Shown here: positions 8,454 to 16,604 of the stretch, one piece after another
How the letters are laid out: each line of letters begins with the position of its first letter
Numbering within the stretch: position 1 is the first letter of the stretch
Program-made: the position numbers and the translations under genes
The notes under the pieces: generated by a model
The model's database searches: none
What the model was told of the DNA's origin: nothing
Seen by the model: the letters and a program-made list of their open reading frames with translations, nothing else
From: Tsukamurella sputi
Lineage (GTDB): Bacteria > Actinomycetota > Actinomycetes > Mycobacteriales > Mycobacteriaceae
Direction: 5' to 3'
Length of the DNA stretch: 64,000 nt
NCBI RefSeq assembly: GCF_007858445.1
Contig: NZ_VIGV01000006.1
Location: forward strand, 98,967 to 162,966

Positions 8454-9059
8454 TCACATATCAGCGCGGGTGCGTCGCATCTCCTCGGCCGCCGCGGGCG
8501 CCACCCCGTCCAGGGCGGATTGGACGCCGTCGATGTCGCGCGCGGCGCGGCCGCGACTCCACTTCTGCTTCGCCGTCACCTCGCGCACGGCGATCTGCAC
8601 CCCCACGATCGCCTTGAGCTGCTGCTCGATGTACCCGGCGGGCGCGTCGTCGACCGACCAGGGAGCCGGTCTGGAGGCCTCGTGGCGCCGGGTCAGTCGT
8701 TCGACGATCCCGCGGGTCGCGGCCGGGTCGTCGAGGATTCGGGCCGTTCCCCGGATGTGGACCTCACTGTAGTTCCAGGTGGGGACGGCGCGGCCGTGCT
8801 CGTCCTTCGACGGGTACCAGCTCGGCGAGACGTAGGCGTCCGGACCGGTCACGACGAGCAGGACGTCGGCGCCGTCGAGCGCGCGCCAGTGGCGGTTCGC
8901 CCGTGCCAGGTGGGCGATGACGAGGTCGCCGTCCCACAGCACCGGCAGGGTCGTCGCGTCGAGTCCGCCGGCCGCGGAGAAGAGAGTGCCGATGCTGGCC
9001 GCGGCCACGATGTCGCGGGCCCGCGCCTCGCCCGCCCGGTCCGGTGCCGCGACGTACAT
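8454..9059 (-). CDS. PaiB-like FMN-binding protein
   Basis: A 201-residue protein of the PaiB family (FMN-binding negative transcriptional regulator, split beta-barrel fold). Supporting segments are 'TTLPVLWDGDLVIAHLARAN', 'HWRALDGADVLLVVTGPDAY', 'WYPSKDEHGRAVPTWNYSEV' and 'PAPWSVDDAPAGYIEQQLK'; the pattern of W/YPSK followed by VPTWNY is diagnostic for the family. In Bacillus, PaiB represses degradative enzymes; in actinobacteria the role is mostly untested, and many members may simply bind flavin. The ATG at 9059 shares its A with the TGA of the upstream gene (TGATG), so the two are translationally coupled. Confidence 0.88.
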   Translation of the reverse strand: MYVAAPDRAGEARARDIVAAASIGTLFSAAGGLDATTLPVLWDGDLVIAHLARANRHWRALDGADVLLVVTGPDAYVSPSWYPSKDEHGRAVPTWNYSEVHIRGTARILDDPAATRGIVERLTRRHEASRPAPWSVDDAPAGYIEQQLKAIVGVQIAVREVTAKQKWSRGRAARDIDGVQSALDGVAPAAAEEMRRTRADM

Positions 9060-9451
9060 CAGTGGTCCCGCGGGCCGTACTTGGCGAGGTAGTCCGCGTG
9101 CAGGTCGGCCTCGCGCTCGCGGGCGATCACGTCGACGAGGTCGGGGTCCAGGCCGTGGTGCCGCAGCCGGGCGCGCCGGTAGATCTTGTTCAGCGCGATC
9201 GCGAAGTAGACGAAGGGGATGAAGATCGGCAGCGTCATCGTCGCCTTGTTCAGCACCGAGGTCGGGAAGAACCAGAACGGGATCAGGATGATGAAGCAGG
9301 GGATGGCGAACCGGACCACGGTGCGCCACGCCGCGCGGGGGCCGGCGAGGTCGTTCGCCACCCACTCGTGCATCGACGGCGGCAGCACCTTGCGCCCGTA
9401 GGCGTAGGGGATGAACTGCCACGGCGTGGGCTTGCTCCGGTCCTCACTCAT
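9059..9451 (-). CDS. DUF5313 family membrane protein
   Basis: A 130-residue protein with 'WQFIPYAYGRKVLPPSMHEW' followed by 'VANDLAGPRAAWRTVVRFAI', the signature of the mycobacterial DUF5313 family. Two hydrophobic hairpin segments lie around residues 48-95, and the basic, charged C-terminus has 'IYRRARLRHHGLDPDLVD'. No function is known for the family. It starts with ATG at 9451, divergent from the TetR gene 36 bases away, and its stop overlaps the start of the PaiB-like gene by one base. It is therefore the first gene of the minus-strand operon. Confidence 0.75.
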   Translation of the reverse strand: MSEDRSKPTPWQFIPYAYGRKVLPPSMHEWVANDLAGPRAAWRTVVRFAIPCFIILIPFWFFPTSVLNKATMTLPIFIPFVYFAIALNKIYRRARLRHHGLDPDLVDVIAREREADLHADYLAKYGPRDH

Positions 9452-9473
9452 GCCTCCATGATCCCACTGCGCA

Positions 9474-9479
9474 TAGAAT
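9474..9479 (+). promoter_or_regulatory. Candidate -10 element for TetR gene (possibly leaderless)
   Basis: TAGAAT ends 8 bases before the GTG start at 9488, inside the 36-base divergent gap. No clear -35 is seen. The spacing would put the transcription start at or within two bases of the GTG. Confidence 0.35.
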
Positions 9480-9487
9480 CGGACGTT

Positions 9488-10120
9488 GTGAGTCCCGGCA
9501 GAAACGATCAGACCGCGCAGAGCATCCTGTCTGCAGCGGTGTCGAGCATCGGCAGCGTCGGCATTTCGCGGACCACGATGGAGAACGTCGCCAACCTCGC
9601 GGGCATCGGCGTGGCCACCGTCTACCGTCGGTTCAACCGCAAGGACAACCTCGTCCAGCAGGCCATCCGCTACGAGGCCGAGCAGCTGCTCAAGACGGTG
9701 GAACAGCAGGTCCAGGGGCTGAGCACGGTCGAGGAGGCGCTGACCGAGGGCTTCGTCGCTTTCCTGCGAGAGGCGCATCGTCGGCCGCTGATCCGCGGCA
9801 TCGGCGACGGCAACGTGGTCGTGGGCCTGCCGATGATCGCGCAGGGCGGCGGCATGGTGATCGAGATCGGCCGGGAGTTCGCGGCGAACATCATCGCGGG
9901 CTTCCAGGCCGGCGGCACGCTGCCGGAATTCGATCCCAAGCCGATCGCGGAGATCTTCGCGCGCGTCGGGCATTCGGTGCTGCTCGCCCCGGACGGCCTG
10001 ATCAGCTTCGACGATCCGTACACCGCGGGCCGCGTGGTCCGCGAGTGCCTCATGCCCGCGATCGCGGCGCAGGCCGCCGCCGCGAGCGGCGGCGCGAGCG
10101 AGCAGGGCGGCGCGCAGTGA
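9488..10120 (+). CDS. TetR-family transcriptional regulator
   Basis: A 210-residue regulator. The N-terminal helix-turn-helix is clear: 'ILSAAVSSIGSVGISRTTME', then 'VANLAGIGVATVYRRFNRKD', the standard TetR recognition helix with YRRF. The C-terminal ligand domain is divergent, as usual. The start is GTG at 9488; codons upstream in the same frame run into the divergent gene. Its TGA overlaps the next start (GTGA), so it is co-translated with the acetyltransferase and BluB-like genes. It may control this operon or the divergent DUF5313 operon, but no palindrome is visible in the short gap. Confidence 0.88.
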   Translation: MSPGRNDQTAQSILSAAVSSIGSVGISRTTMENVANLAGIGVATVYRRFNRKDNLVQQAIRYEAEQLLKTVEQQVQGLSTVEEALTEGFVAFLREAHRRPLIRGIGDGNVVVGLPMIAQGGGMVIEIGREFAANIIAGFQAGGTLPEFDPKPIAEIFARVGHSVLLAPDGLISFDDPYTAGRVVRECLMPAIAAQAAAASGGASEQGGAQ

Positions 10121-10614
10121 TCCGGCCCGCTGTACCTGCCGACGTGCCGGAGATCCTGGCGATGATCGCCGAGCTCGCCGCGTACGAGAAGGAACCCGAG
10201 TCCGCCGTCGCGACCGTCGAGCAGCTGGAGGCCGCGCTGTTCGGTCCCGCGCCCGCGGTCTTCGCGCGGATCGCCGTGGAGCAGGGGCCCGACGGTGCCG
10301 AGAGCGTCGTCGGGATGGCGATCTACTTCCGCACCTTCTCCACCTGGACCGGCACCCACGGCATCTGGCTGGAGGATCTGTACGTCCGGCCCGGCGTCCG
10401 CGGCGGCGGCCACGGTAAGAACCTGCTGGCGGCGCTGGCGCAGGAGTGCCGGGACAACGGCTACGAGCGACTCGAGTGGACGGTGCTCGACTGGAACGCG
10501 CCCGCGATCGGCTTCTACCGCTCGATCGGCGCGGTGCCGATGGACGAGTGGACCACCCAGCGGCTCACCGGCGATGCGCTGCAGTCCCTCGCAGCGCAGG
10601 CCGGCGGCGCCTGA
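10117..10614 (+). CDS. GNAT-family N-acetyltransferase
   Basis: A 165-residue acetyltransferase starting at GTG 10117, which overlaps the TetR stop by four bases. 'VIRPAVPADVPEILAMIAEL' is the usual GNAT N-terminus. 'GIWLEDLYVRPGVRGGGHGK' contains the acetyl-CoA pyrophosphate loop (here RGGGHGK, with His in place of the commoner I/L), followed by 'LEWTVLDWNAPAIGFYRSIG', the conserved C-terminal motif. The pattern matches the subgroup related to diamine acetyltransferases (E/DDLYVRP, WNxxAIxFYxxxGA). The substrate is unknown. The coupling to a TetR gene and to BluB suggests one regulated unit, but there is no obvious metabolic link. Confidence 0.85.
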   Translation: MIRPAVPADVPEILAMIAELAAYEKEPESAVATVEQLEAALFGPAPAVFARIAVEQGPDGAESVVGMAIYFRTFSTWTGTHGIWLEDLYVRPGVRGGGHGKNLLAALAQECRDNGYERLEWTVLDWNAPAIGFYRSIGAVPMDEWTTQRLTGDALQSLAAQAGGA

Positions 10615-11255
10615 TGGACGTCTTCGAGGCGATCCTGCGCCGCCGCGACGTCCGCAACGAGTTCTCCGGCGAGCGGATCGACGAGGAGCGCCTGGTGCGG
10701 ATCCTCGAGGCCGCGCACCGCGCGCCGAGCGTCGGCAACACCCAGCCGTGGGACTTCGTGGTGGTCCAGGATCCGGCCACACTCGCGCGGTTCGCCGGGC
10801 ACGTCGGCGAGTGCCGGGAGGACTTCGCGCGGTCGCTGCCCGAGGATCGGAAAGACACCTTCAATCCGATCGTGATCGAGGGCATCGAGTCGTCGCGGAC
10901 CGGTGTCGTCGTCACCTACGACCCGACGCGCGGCGGGACCCACATCCTGGGCCGTCACACCATCGACGAGACGGGCCACCTGTCGGTGGCGCTCGCCATC
11001 CAGAACCTGTGGCTGGCCGCGACGGCGGAGGGCGTCGGGGTCGGCTGGGTGTCCTTCTACCGGGAGCCCTTCCTGCGCGAGCTGGTCGGCGTGCCCGAGC
11101 ACGTGCACGTCGTGGCGTGGCTGTGCGTCGGCCCCGTGACGGCCCTGCAGACGGTGCCCGACCTGGAGCGATTCGGGTGGCGCGAGCGCCGCCCGTTGGC
11201 CGAGGCGATGCATCGGGAGCGCTTCGCCGACGGGGATGTCGGCACTCATCGTTAG
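10614..11255 (+). CDS. bluB: BluB-like 5,6-dimethylbenzimidazole synthase (nitroreductase fold)
   Basis: A 213-residue flavin enzyme of the nitroreductase superfamily. 'MDVFEAILRRRDVRNEFSGE' and 'AAHRAPSVGNTQPWDFVVVQ' match BluB, which breaks down reduced FMN with oxygen to make 5,6-dimethylbenzimidazole, the lower ligand of vitamin B12. 'HLSVALAIQNLWLAATAEGV' and 'GVGWVSFYREPFLRELVGVP' are also typical. The ATG at 10614 shares a base with the TGA before it, so it is coupled to the acetyltransferase gene. No other cobalamin genes are nearby; a general nitroreductase role remains possible, but the motif fit to BluB is good. Confidence 0.82.
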   Translation: MDVFEAILRRRDVRNEFSGERIDEERLVRILEAAHRAPSVGNTQPWDFVVVQDPATLARFAGHVGECREDFARSLPEDRKDTFNPIVIEGIESSRTGVVVTYDPTRGGTHILGRHTIDETGHLSVALAIQNLWLAATAEGVGVGWVSFYREPFLRELVGVPEHVHVVAWLCVGPVTALQTVPDLERFGWRERRPLAEAMHRERFADGDVGTHR

Positions 11256-11288
11256 ACTCGCATGTAATCAGCGAGGGGACGATCTGCA

Positions 11289-12650
11289 GTGAGCATGTTC
11301 AACGAGCGCGTCGGCCGGCGCGCGGTCCTGGCCGGTGCCGCCGCGGCGGTGCCCCTGGTGGCGGCCGGCTGCACGATCGGCGATCTGACCGGTGGCGGCA
11401 CGAGCGCGGGGCCCTCCACGCCGCCGAAGGATCCCGCGGAGGTCACCGTCGCGCCGGCCGACGGTGCGCAGGCCGTCAGTCCGATCACCCCGGTCACGGT
11501 GTCGATCGCCAAGGCCGTCCTGGGCTCGGTCACCCTGACCGACGCGAACGGCACCGCGGTCGAGGGCACGCTGTCGACGGACATGCTGAGTTGGAAGGCG
11601 TCGAAGCCGCTGGCCTACAACGCGCAGTACACACTGGTCGCGAAGTACGAGACGCTGGGCCAGCAGCGCGAGAAGCGCACCACCTTCTCCACCGTCGCGG
11701 TCGACGAGACGAACAAGACGGCGCCCTACTTCGAGAACACGGGCGGCATGTCGCTGACCGACGGCGCGGTCTACGGAGTCGGGCAGGTCGCTGTCGTCCA
11801 CTTCGACGAGGCGATCAAGGACCGCGCGATGGCGCAGAAGCTGCTCAAGGTCACCACCACCCCGTCGGTGCCGGGCGCGTGGATGTGGACCACCGACAAG
11901 ACGGTGGCGTGGCGGCCCAAGGACTACTACCCGTCGGGTACCAAGGTCTCCATCGAGGTCAACGCCTTCGGCAAGGAGGTCAGCCCCGGCCTGTGGGGTG
12001 AGAAGGACATCGCGATCTCGTTCTCGATCGGCGAATCGCACGTCTCCATCGCCGATGACAACACCAAGCAGGTGCAGGTCTTCGTGAACGGCCAGATGGT
12101 GCGCTCGATGCCCACGTCGATGGGGCAGGGCGGTGAGCAGGTGATCAACGGCAAGTCCTTCCACTTCTGGACGCAGCGCGGCGTGTACACGGTGCTCGAC
12201 AAGGCGAATCCGGTGATCATGGACTCCTCCACGTACGGCCTGCCGATCAACTCGCGCCTCGGCTACAAGCAGTCCATCGGCTGGGCCACCCGCATCAGCA
12301 ACGACGGCATCTACCTGCACGCCCTCGACAACATCGGCGCGCAGGGCGTGCGGAACGAGTCGCACGGCTGCCTCAATCTGAGCCCCGCGAACGCGCAGTG
12401 GTTCTTCGGGCTCTCGCAGCCGGGTGACGTGGTGGAGGTGCGCAACACCGGCGGCCCCGCGCTCGAGCAGTGGCAGAACGGCGACTGGTCCGTGCCCTGG
12501 GCGACCTGGATCGCAGGGAGCGCCATCCCGGTCGACGGCAACGGGACACCCCTGACGACCTCCGCCGCCCCCACGACCTCGGCCGCCCCCACGACGACGC
12601 CTGCGGTCCCGCCGACGGGTGCGCCCGCCTCCGGTACCCCGGGAGGCTGA
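11289..12650 (+). CDS. L,D-transpeptidase lipoprotein (YkuD domain)
   Basis: A 453-residue cell-wall enzyme that forms 3-3 peptidoglycan cross-links. The N-terminus has a twin-Arg signal (GRRAVLAG) ending in the lipobox VAAGC, so it is probably a lipid-anchored, exported protein. Ig-like domains follow (about residues 50-230), then the YkuD catalytic domain with 'ESHGCLNLSPANAQWF', the catalytic Cys at about 361. The C-terminal 40 residues are Ala/Thr/Pro-rich with two tandem 'TSAAPT' units. The architecture matches the mycobacterial Ldt lipoproteins such as LdtMt2. Start: GTG 11289 or ATG 11295; 'GAGGGG' lies upstream. It follows BluB after 33 bases, but 'TAGACT' at 11254 suggests a separate promoter. 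Confidence 0.93.
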   Translation: MSMFNERVGRRAVLAGAAAAVPLVAAGCTIGDLTGGGTSAGPSTPPKDPAEVTVAPADGAQAVSPITPVTVSIAKAVLGSVTLTDANGTAVEGTLSTDMLSWKASKPLAYNAQYTLVAKYETLGQQREKRTTFSTVAVDETNKTAPYFENTGGMSLTDGAVYGVGQVAVVHFDEAIKDRAMAQKLLKVTTTPSVPGAWMWTTDKTVAWRPKDYYPSGTKVSIEVNAFGKEVSPGLWGEKDIAISFSIGESHVSIADDNTKQVQVFVNGQMVRSMPTSMGQGGEQVINGKSFHFWTQRGVYTVLDKANPVIMDSSTYGLPINSRLGYKQSIGWATRISNDGIYLHALDNIGAQGVRNESHGCLNLSPANAQWFFGLSQPGDVVEVRNTGGPALEQWQNGDWSVPWATWIAGSAIPVDGNGTPLTTSAAPTTSAAPTTTPAVPPTGAPASGTPGG

Positions 12651-12702
12651 TCCCGCGGCGGTACCGGGGCGTACCGGCGGCGTCGGCCGCCCTCGGCTCG
12701 AC

Positions 12703-13917
12703 CTACGCGACGGCGGACCGTCGGCCCCGCATGCCGATCGCGGCGGCGGCGAGGCAGGCGGCGGCCACGGCGAACGCGAACCAGGGAAAGATCGTCGCGG
12801 TGCTGTACTGCGTGGCGAGGTAGCCCGCGATCACCGTGGGCACGCCCATCGCGAGGTAACCCAGCAGGTAGTAGGCGCTCATCACCTGGCCGCGGGCGTG
12901 GGCGGGCGCGACGGACGCGAGGTGCCGCAGCGAGCCGCCGAAGGCCAGCCCGAAGGTGGCGCCGAGCAGGATCGTGTCGGCGACGATGAGCCAGGTGTGG
13001 CCGTACTCGACCGCGACCACGGCCAGCGCGAGCGAGGCGGCGAGCCCGATGTCGCCGACGATCGCCATCGGCCGGGCGGGATAGCGCCCGCCGAAGTACT
13101 GCGAGACCGCCGAGGCGATCGCCATGACGGCGACGAGGCCGCCGGTGAAGATCACCGAGTGGTGGCCCGTGACGTGCTGCACGAGCGCGGGGTAGAGGCT
13201 GAGGAAGACGCCCAGCACCGACCAGGCGGTGATGATGCCGATGCCGGAGAACCAGAAGTCGGACGTGATCTCGCCGGGCACGCTCGGGCGGCTGAGCCGG
13301 ACGCGCTCGCCCGTGCGGCCGACATGGGGCTCGATCAGCGCGATCACGCCGAGCAGGATCGCGAGCACCACGACACCCATGGTGATGAACGGCGTGCGCA
13401 GCGGGTGCGGCGCGTACTGGGCGACGGCCGCGGCGCCGAGCGCGGTGGCGGCGATCCCGACGTTGAGGAAGACGCCCGACAGCATGCCGTTGCGGGCCCC
13501 GTCGGTGGGCCGTACGTCGAGCAGGGCGGCGCCCGCGACCACGGTGATCGAGCCGATCGCCGCGCCGTGCAGGAAGCGGGCCAGGATCAGCTGCCATTCC
13601 GCGCCCGCGAACAGGAACAGCACCAGCCCGACGAGGATCGTCACGACGGCGGCGAGCAGTACCGGCTTGCGGCCGACGGCGTCGGAGATCGGCCCGACGG
13701 TCAGTGCCGCGCCGAGTGCCCCGATCGCGTAGACCGCGAAGACGACCGTGGTCGACAGCGCCGACATGTGCCACTGCTGCTGGTAGAGCGGGTACAGGGG
13801 CGACGGCAGCCCGGAGACGCCGAGCGCCAGGGCGAGCAGGGTGAGCAGGAGGGCGAAGGACCAGCGCTGCGGGTGGACATGGGTCGACGGTGTCGCGACC
13901 TGCTGCGCCAGGCTCAT
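12703..13917 (-). CDS. Major facilitator superfamily exporter
   Basis: A 404-residue, 12-segment MFS protein. The signature loop between segments 2 and 3 reads 'GPISDAVGRKPVLLAAVVTI', and 'LILARFLHGAAIGSITVVAG' marks segment 4-5, as in drug-efflux permeases of the 12-TM type. The start is ATG at 13917; the 20 codons upstream in frame run through the operator region and are not coding. It is divergent from the ArsR-type gene at 14022 and shares a 24-bp palindrome with it, which implies that the regulator represses this exporter and that the exporter removes the inducer. The substrate is unknown. Confidence 0.88.
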   Translation of the reverse strand: MSLAQQVATPSTHVHPQRWSFALLLTLLALALGVSGLPSPLYPLYQQQWHMSALSTTVVFAVYAIGALGAALTVGPISDAVGRKPVLLAAVVTILVGLVLFLFAGAEWQLILARFLHGAAIGSITVVAGAALLDVRPTDGARNGMLSGVFLNVGIAATALGAAAVAQYAPHPLRTPFITMGVVVLAILLGVIALIEPHVGRTGERVRLSRPSVPGEITSDFWFSGIGIITAWSVLGVFLSLYPALVQHVTGHHSVIFTGGLVAVMAIASAVSQYFGGRYPARPMAIVGDIGLAASLALAVVAVEYGHTWLIVADTILLGATFGLAFGGSLRHLASVAPAHARGQVMSAYYLLGYLAMGVPTVIAGYLATQYSTATIFPWFAFAVAAACLAAAAIGMRGRRSAVA

Positions 13918-13939
13918 CTTCGCCTCCGGGTGTACGGTG

Positions 13940-13963
13940 GTGGTTCGACGATCGTCGAACCAC
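13940..13963. promoter_or_regulatory. 24-bp perfect palindromic operator between MFS and ArsR genes
   Basis: GTGGTTCGACGA is followed directly by its exact complement. A second, imperfect copy (GGTTCGACGA-AGATCAAACC, 13980-13999, 6 of 10 matched in the right arm) lies nearer the regulator start. A pair of outer arms CGGGTGTAC (13927-13935) and GTACACCCG (13972-13980) encloses the palindrome. This is the expected shape of an ArsR/SmtB-family binding site shared by both divergent promoters. Confidence 0.75.
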
Positions 13964-14021
13964 TGGCCACGGTACACCCGGTTCGACGAAGATCAAACCG
14001 TTGTCTCAGGGAACGAGAAAC

Positions 14022-14351
14022 ATGACCGACGCCATCGCCACCGTCCCGCTGCACACCGTGCTGAGCGCGCTGGCCGATCCCGTGCGCCTGGAGATGGTGC
14101 GTCGCCTCCATCGCGAGCAGCGCCCGCTGGCGTGCGCCGAGCTGTACGACGGGGTCACCAAGGCCACGGCCAGCCACCACTTCAAGGTGCTGCGCGAGGC
14201 GGGGCTCACCCGCCGTGATGATCTGGGTTCCACGGCCCGGCAGCTGCTGTTGGTGGACGAGGTGAATGCGGCGTATCCCGGCCTCCTGGATTCGGTGCTG
14301 GGGGCCGCTGAGCGCGAGGCGACATCGCGATCCACGCCAGCCACAGCGTGA
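14022..14351 (+). CDS. ArsR-family transcriptional regulator
   Basis: A 109-residue winged-helix regulator. 'VLSALADPVRLEMVRRLHRE' and 'TASHHFKVLREAGLTRRDDL' are the classic ArsR dimer and recognition helices. The usual metal-binding Cys motif of ArsR/SmtB (ELCVCDL) is replaced by 'PLACAELYDG' with a single Cys, so sensing an organic ligand is as likely as a metal. It is divergent from the MFS exporter and probably controls it through the palindrome at 13940-13963. The C-terminal 48 codons lie opposite the end of the DUF998 gene (146 bases of antisense overlap). Confidence 0.88.
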   Translation: MTDAIATVPLHTVLSALADPVRLEMVRRLHREQRPLACAELYDGVTKATASHHFKVLREAGLTRRDDLGSTARQLLLVDEVNAAYPGLLDSVLGAAEREATSRSTPATA

Positions 14352-14946
14352 GCGTGACGACCTGCGTCCGCTGCGCCAGGCCGAGGTAGAGCGCCGGCTC
14401 CAGCATCGCGGCCAGCGTCCACGCGGTCGACAGTAGGAACAGCACGCCCAGCCCGAGCGCGAGCCGCGCGCCGTCGAACCCCGTGCCGCCGGCGCACGAC
14501 CGGCGCCACAGCGCCCAGGCGAGCACCGCGACGACCCCGCCGAAGCCCGCGATCCCGGACGAGACCGCATGTCCGACGTGGGTCCAGGGCACCTCTCCGG
14601 CGAGCTCGCGGGCGGCGCAGGCCGCGTCGGTGGTGGGTGTGCAGGACAGGGGGAGGAGAGCATCGCCCACGGTCGCGGCCCCGAGCAGTGCCAGTCCGGC
14701 CAGGCCAATCACGGCGAGGCGGGACGTGGGCCGGCCGGCGCGGTGGGCGAGGGCCGCGGCGAGCACGAAGGTGGTTCCGGCGAGGACGTCGGTGGTGCGG
14801 AAGAACCTGGCGTGGGGTTGGCCGACGGCGCCGATCTCGCTGAGGTAGGACGTGAGCGGACTCAACTGCGAGCCCAGCAGCGGCGCGATCAGCCACGCGG
14901 AGTAGAGCACCGTCCCGGCGAGCAGGATGAGTCGGGCGCGGCGCAT
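14206..14946 (-). CDS. DUF998-family membrane protein
   Basis: A 246-residue protein with six to seven membrane segments. 'LTSYLSEIGAVGQPHARFFR', with the pattern SExxAxGQPxxxxFR, is the DUF998 signature. The last 40 residues after 'WLAWIAMSPRAQRP' are Pro-rich, hydrophilic and unlike the family; this tail is exactly the part that overlaps the ArsR gene on the other strand. The tail may have arisen by loss of an earlier stop codon. It lies 9 bases downstream of the CtaG-like gene on the same strand and is probably cotranscribed with it. The function of the family is unknown. Confidence 0.75.
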   Translation of the reverse strand: MRRARLILLAGTVLYSAWLIAPLLGSQLSPLTSYLSEIGAVGQPHARFFRTTDVLAGTTFVLAAALAHRAGRPTSRLAVIGLAGLALLGAATVGDALLPLSCTPTTDAACAARELAGEVPWTHVGHAVSSGIAGFGGVVAVLAWALWRRSCAGGTGFDGARLALGLGVLFLLSTAWTLAAMLEPALYLGLAQRTQVVTLTLWLAWIAMSPRAQRPPAPNPGGRDTPHSPRPPTAAAGPWNPDHHGG

Positions 14947-14955
14947 GGCCCCACG

Positions 14956-15885
14956 CTACCGAGAGCGGAGTTCGCGCAGGTACGCGTTGTAGGCCTCGCG
15001 TTCGTCCTCTTCCCGACGGTCCGCGCCCGCCCGCGCCGCGTCGCGCCGCTCGGACCGGCGCCAGCGCAGCGCGAACAGGCAGGTGGTGATCATGGCGATG
15101 GGCTCGCCGTACGACCAGGCGAGTGCGCCGGCGATGGATTGATCGCGCAGCGGGTCGATCCCCCACGAGGCCGGCGGTGCGGCGAAGAGCGCGACCATCG
15201 GCGTGGTCGCCATCATGAGGATCACGCCGATGAAGACGTGCAGGGGCATTTCGATGAAGATGTCGAAGAAGCGCATGAGCCAGGAGTCGCGGCCGGGGAG
15301 CGGCCCGATCGACAGGATCGGGATGATGAACAGCAGTCCCGCGCCGAGGAAGAAGACCTGGAGGGCGGTGTGGCCGAGCCAGGTCCCGCCGATCGCGTCG
15401 ACGACGCCGCCGAGGTAGACGCCGTAGTAGCTCGCCAGGAACAGCGGAATGGTGAAGCCGGAGTGCAGCACGATCCGCGGTCCGCGGCTGCGCAGGAGGC
15501 CGAGTGCCGCCGCCAGCACGATGCGACCGAGTCCGCGGTGCGGCGTGGCCCGGAGCAGGAGTACGCCGGGCGCCCCGCCGACGAGCAGCGGCGGCACCAG
15601 GATCGACAGTGTGAGCTGCTGGAACATGAACGCGCTGAACAAGTGCCAGGAGTAGGCCTCGATGCGCAGCCCGGTGACCGCGGCCAGCACCAGGCAGCCG
15701 AGGAGGAAGCTCACGACGCGGGCGGCGGGCCACCGCCGGCCCCGGCGGCGCACCGTGCGCACCCCCGACAGGTACAGCGCGGCCGCGATCGCCGCCGTCA
15801 ACGGGAGTACGGGCAGCGCCGGCGGATCCCAGGCGAGCATGCCCAGGATCGACGGTGCGTCGACCGGCGGATCAGGAACAATCAC
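14956..15885 (-). CDS. CtaG-family cytochrome c oxidase assembly protein
   Basis: A 309-residue membrane protein of the CtaG_Caa3 family (PF09678): 'RIEAYSWHLFSAFMFQQLTL' and 'SILVPPLLVGGAPGVLLLRA' near residues 75-110, and 'FFDIFIEMPLHVFIGVILMM' near 215. It contributes to copper insertion into haem-copper oxidase at the membrane. The last 40 residues are charged. This is the second CtaG-type protein in the window, after the fusion at 1936-3774. The start is GTG 15885, only 23 bases from the divergent response-regulator start, so the promoters of both genes must overlap. Confidence 0.82.
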   Translation of the reverse strand: MIVPDPPVDAPSILGMLAWDPPALPVLPLTAAIAAALYLSGVRTVRRRGRRWPAARVVSFLLGCLVLAAVTGLRIEAYSWHLFSAFMFQQLTLSILVPPLLVGGAPGVLLLRATPHRGLGRIVLAAALGLLRSRGPRIVLHSGFTIPLFLASYYGVYLGGVVDAIGGTWLGHTALQVFFLGAGLLFIIPILSIGPLPGRDSWLMRFFDIFIEMPLHVFIGVILMMATTPMVALFAAPPASWGIDPLRDQSIAGALAWSYGEPIAMITTCLFALRWRRSERRDAARAGADRREEDEREAYNAYLRELRSR

Positions 15886-15908
15886 ATGCGCATATTACTA
15901 TGTATGGA

Positions 15909-16604
15909 ATGAACACTCACAAGGTCCTGGTGATCGAAGATGAACCCGCCCTCGCGCGGCTCATGCAGGAGTACCTCTCCCGCGACGGTTTCGACGTGAC
16001 CACGGCCGCGGACGGGGAACGCGGACTCGCGCTCGCGCGGGAGCTGGATCCGGCGGTGATCCTGCTCGACATCGGGCTGCCGCGCATCGACGGGCTCGAG
16101 GTGTGCCGCGCCGTCCGCTCCTTCAGCGACGCCTACGTCATCATGCTCACCGCGCGGGGCGATGAGCTCGACAAGATCGTCGGCCTGTCCGTCGGCGCCG
16201 ACGACTACCTGGTCAAGCCCTTCAGCCCGCGTGAGGTGGTGGCGCGGGTCCGGGCCATGCTGCGCCGTCCGCGCACCCTGCCCGACGGTGCCGGCGCCCC
16301 CGCGGCCCGCCGGTTCGGCGCGCTCACCGTCGACCCGCTGGCCCGTGAGGTGACGGTGGGGGAGCGGGTCGTGGAGCTCACGGCCACCGAGTTCGACGTG
16401 CTCTCTACCCTCGCCCGCAGTCCCCACGTCGCCTTCTCCCGCGGGCAGCTCATCGAGGCGATCTGGGGCGCCGGCTGGGTCGGCGACGAGCGGCTCGTCG
16501 ACGTGCACGTGGGGCGGGTGCGCCGCAAGCTCGGCGACGACGCGGCGGATCCGCGGTACGTGCGCACGGTGCGGGGTGTGGGCTACCGGATGGGGCCGGG
16601 GTGA
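15909..16604 (+). CDS. OmpR-family response regulator
   Basis: A 231-residue DNA-binding response regulator. The receiver domain has the acidic pair Glu10-Asp11, the phosphorylated Asp54 in 'ILLDIGLP', a Thr/Ala switch in 'MLTARG' and the conserved Lys in 'DDYLVKPFS'. The winged-helix DNA-binding domain (about 135-230) ends 'YVRTVRGVGYRMGPG'. The start is taken as ATG 15909; ATG 15900, three codons earlier, is possible. Its stop overlaps the GTG of the histidine kinase (GTGA), so the two form one system. An ideal OmpR-type direct repeat sits right after the kinase, in front of the SulP-carbonic anhydrase gene, and is a likely target. Confidence 0.93.
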   Translation: MNTHKVLVIEDEPALARLMQEYLSRDGFDVTTAADGERGLALARELDPAVILLDIGLPRIDGLEVCRAVRSFSDAYVIMLTARGDELDKIVGLSVGADDYLVKPFSPREVVARVRAMLRRPRTLPDGAGAPAARRFGALTVDPLAREVTVGERVVELTATEFDVLSTLARSPHVAFSRGQLIEAIWGAGWVGDERLVDVHVGRVRRKLGDDAADPRYVRTVRGVGYRMGPG

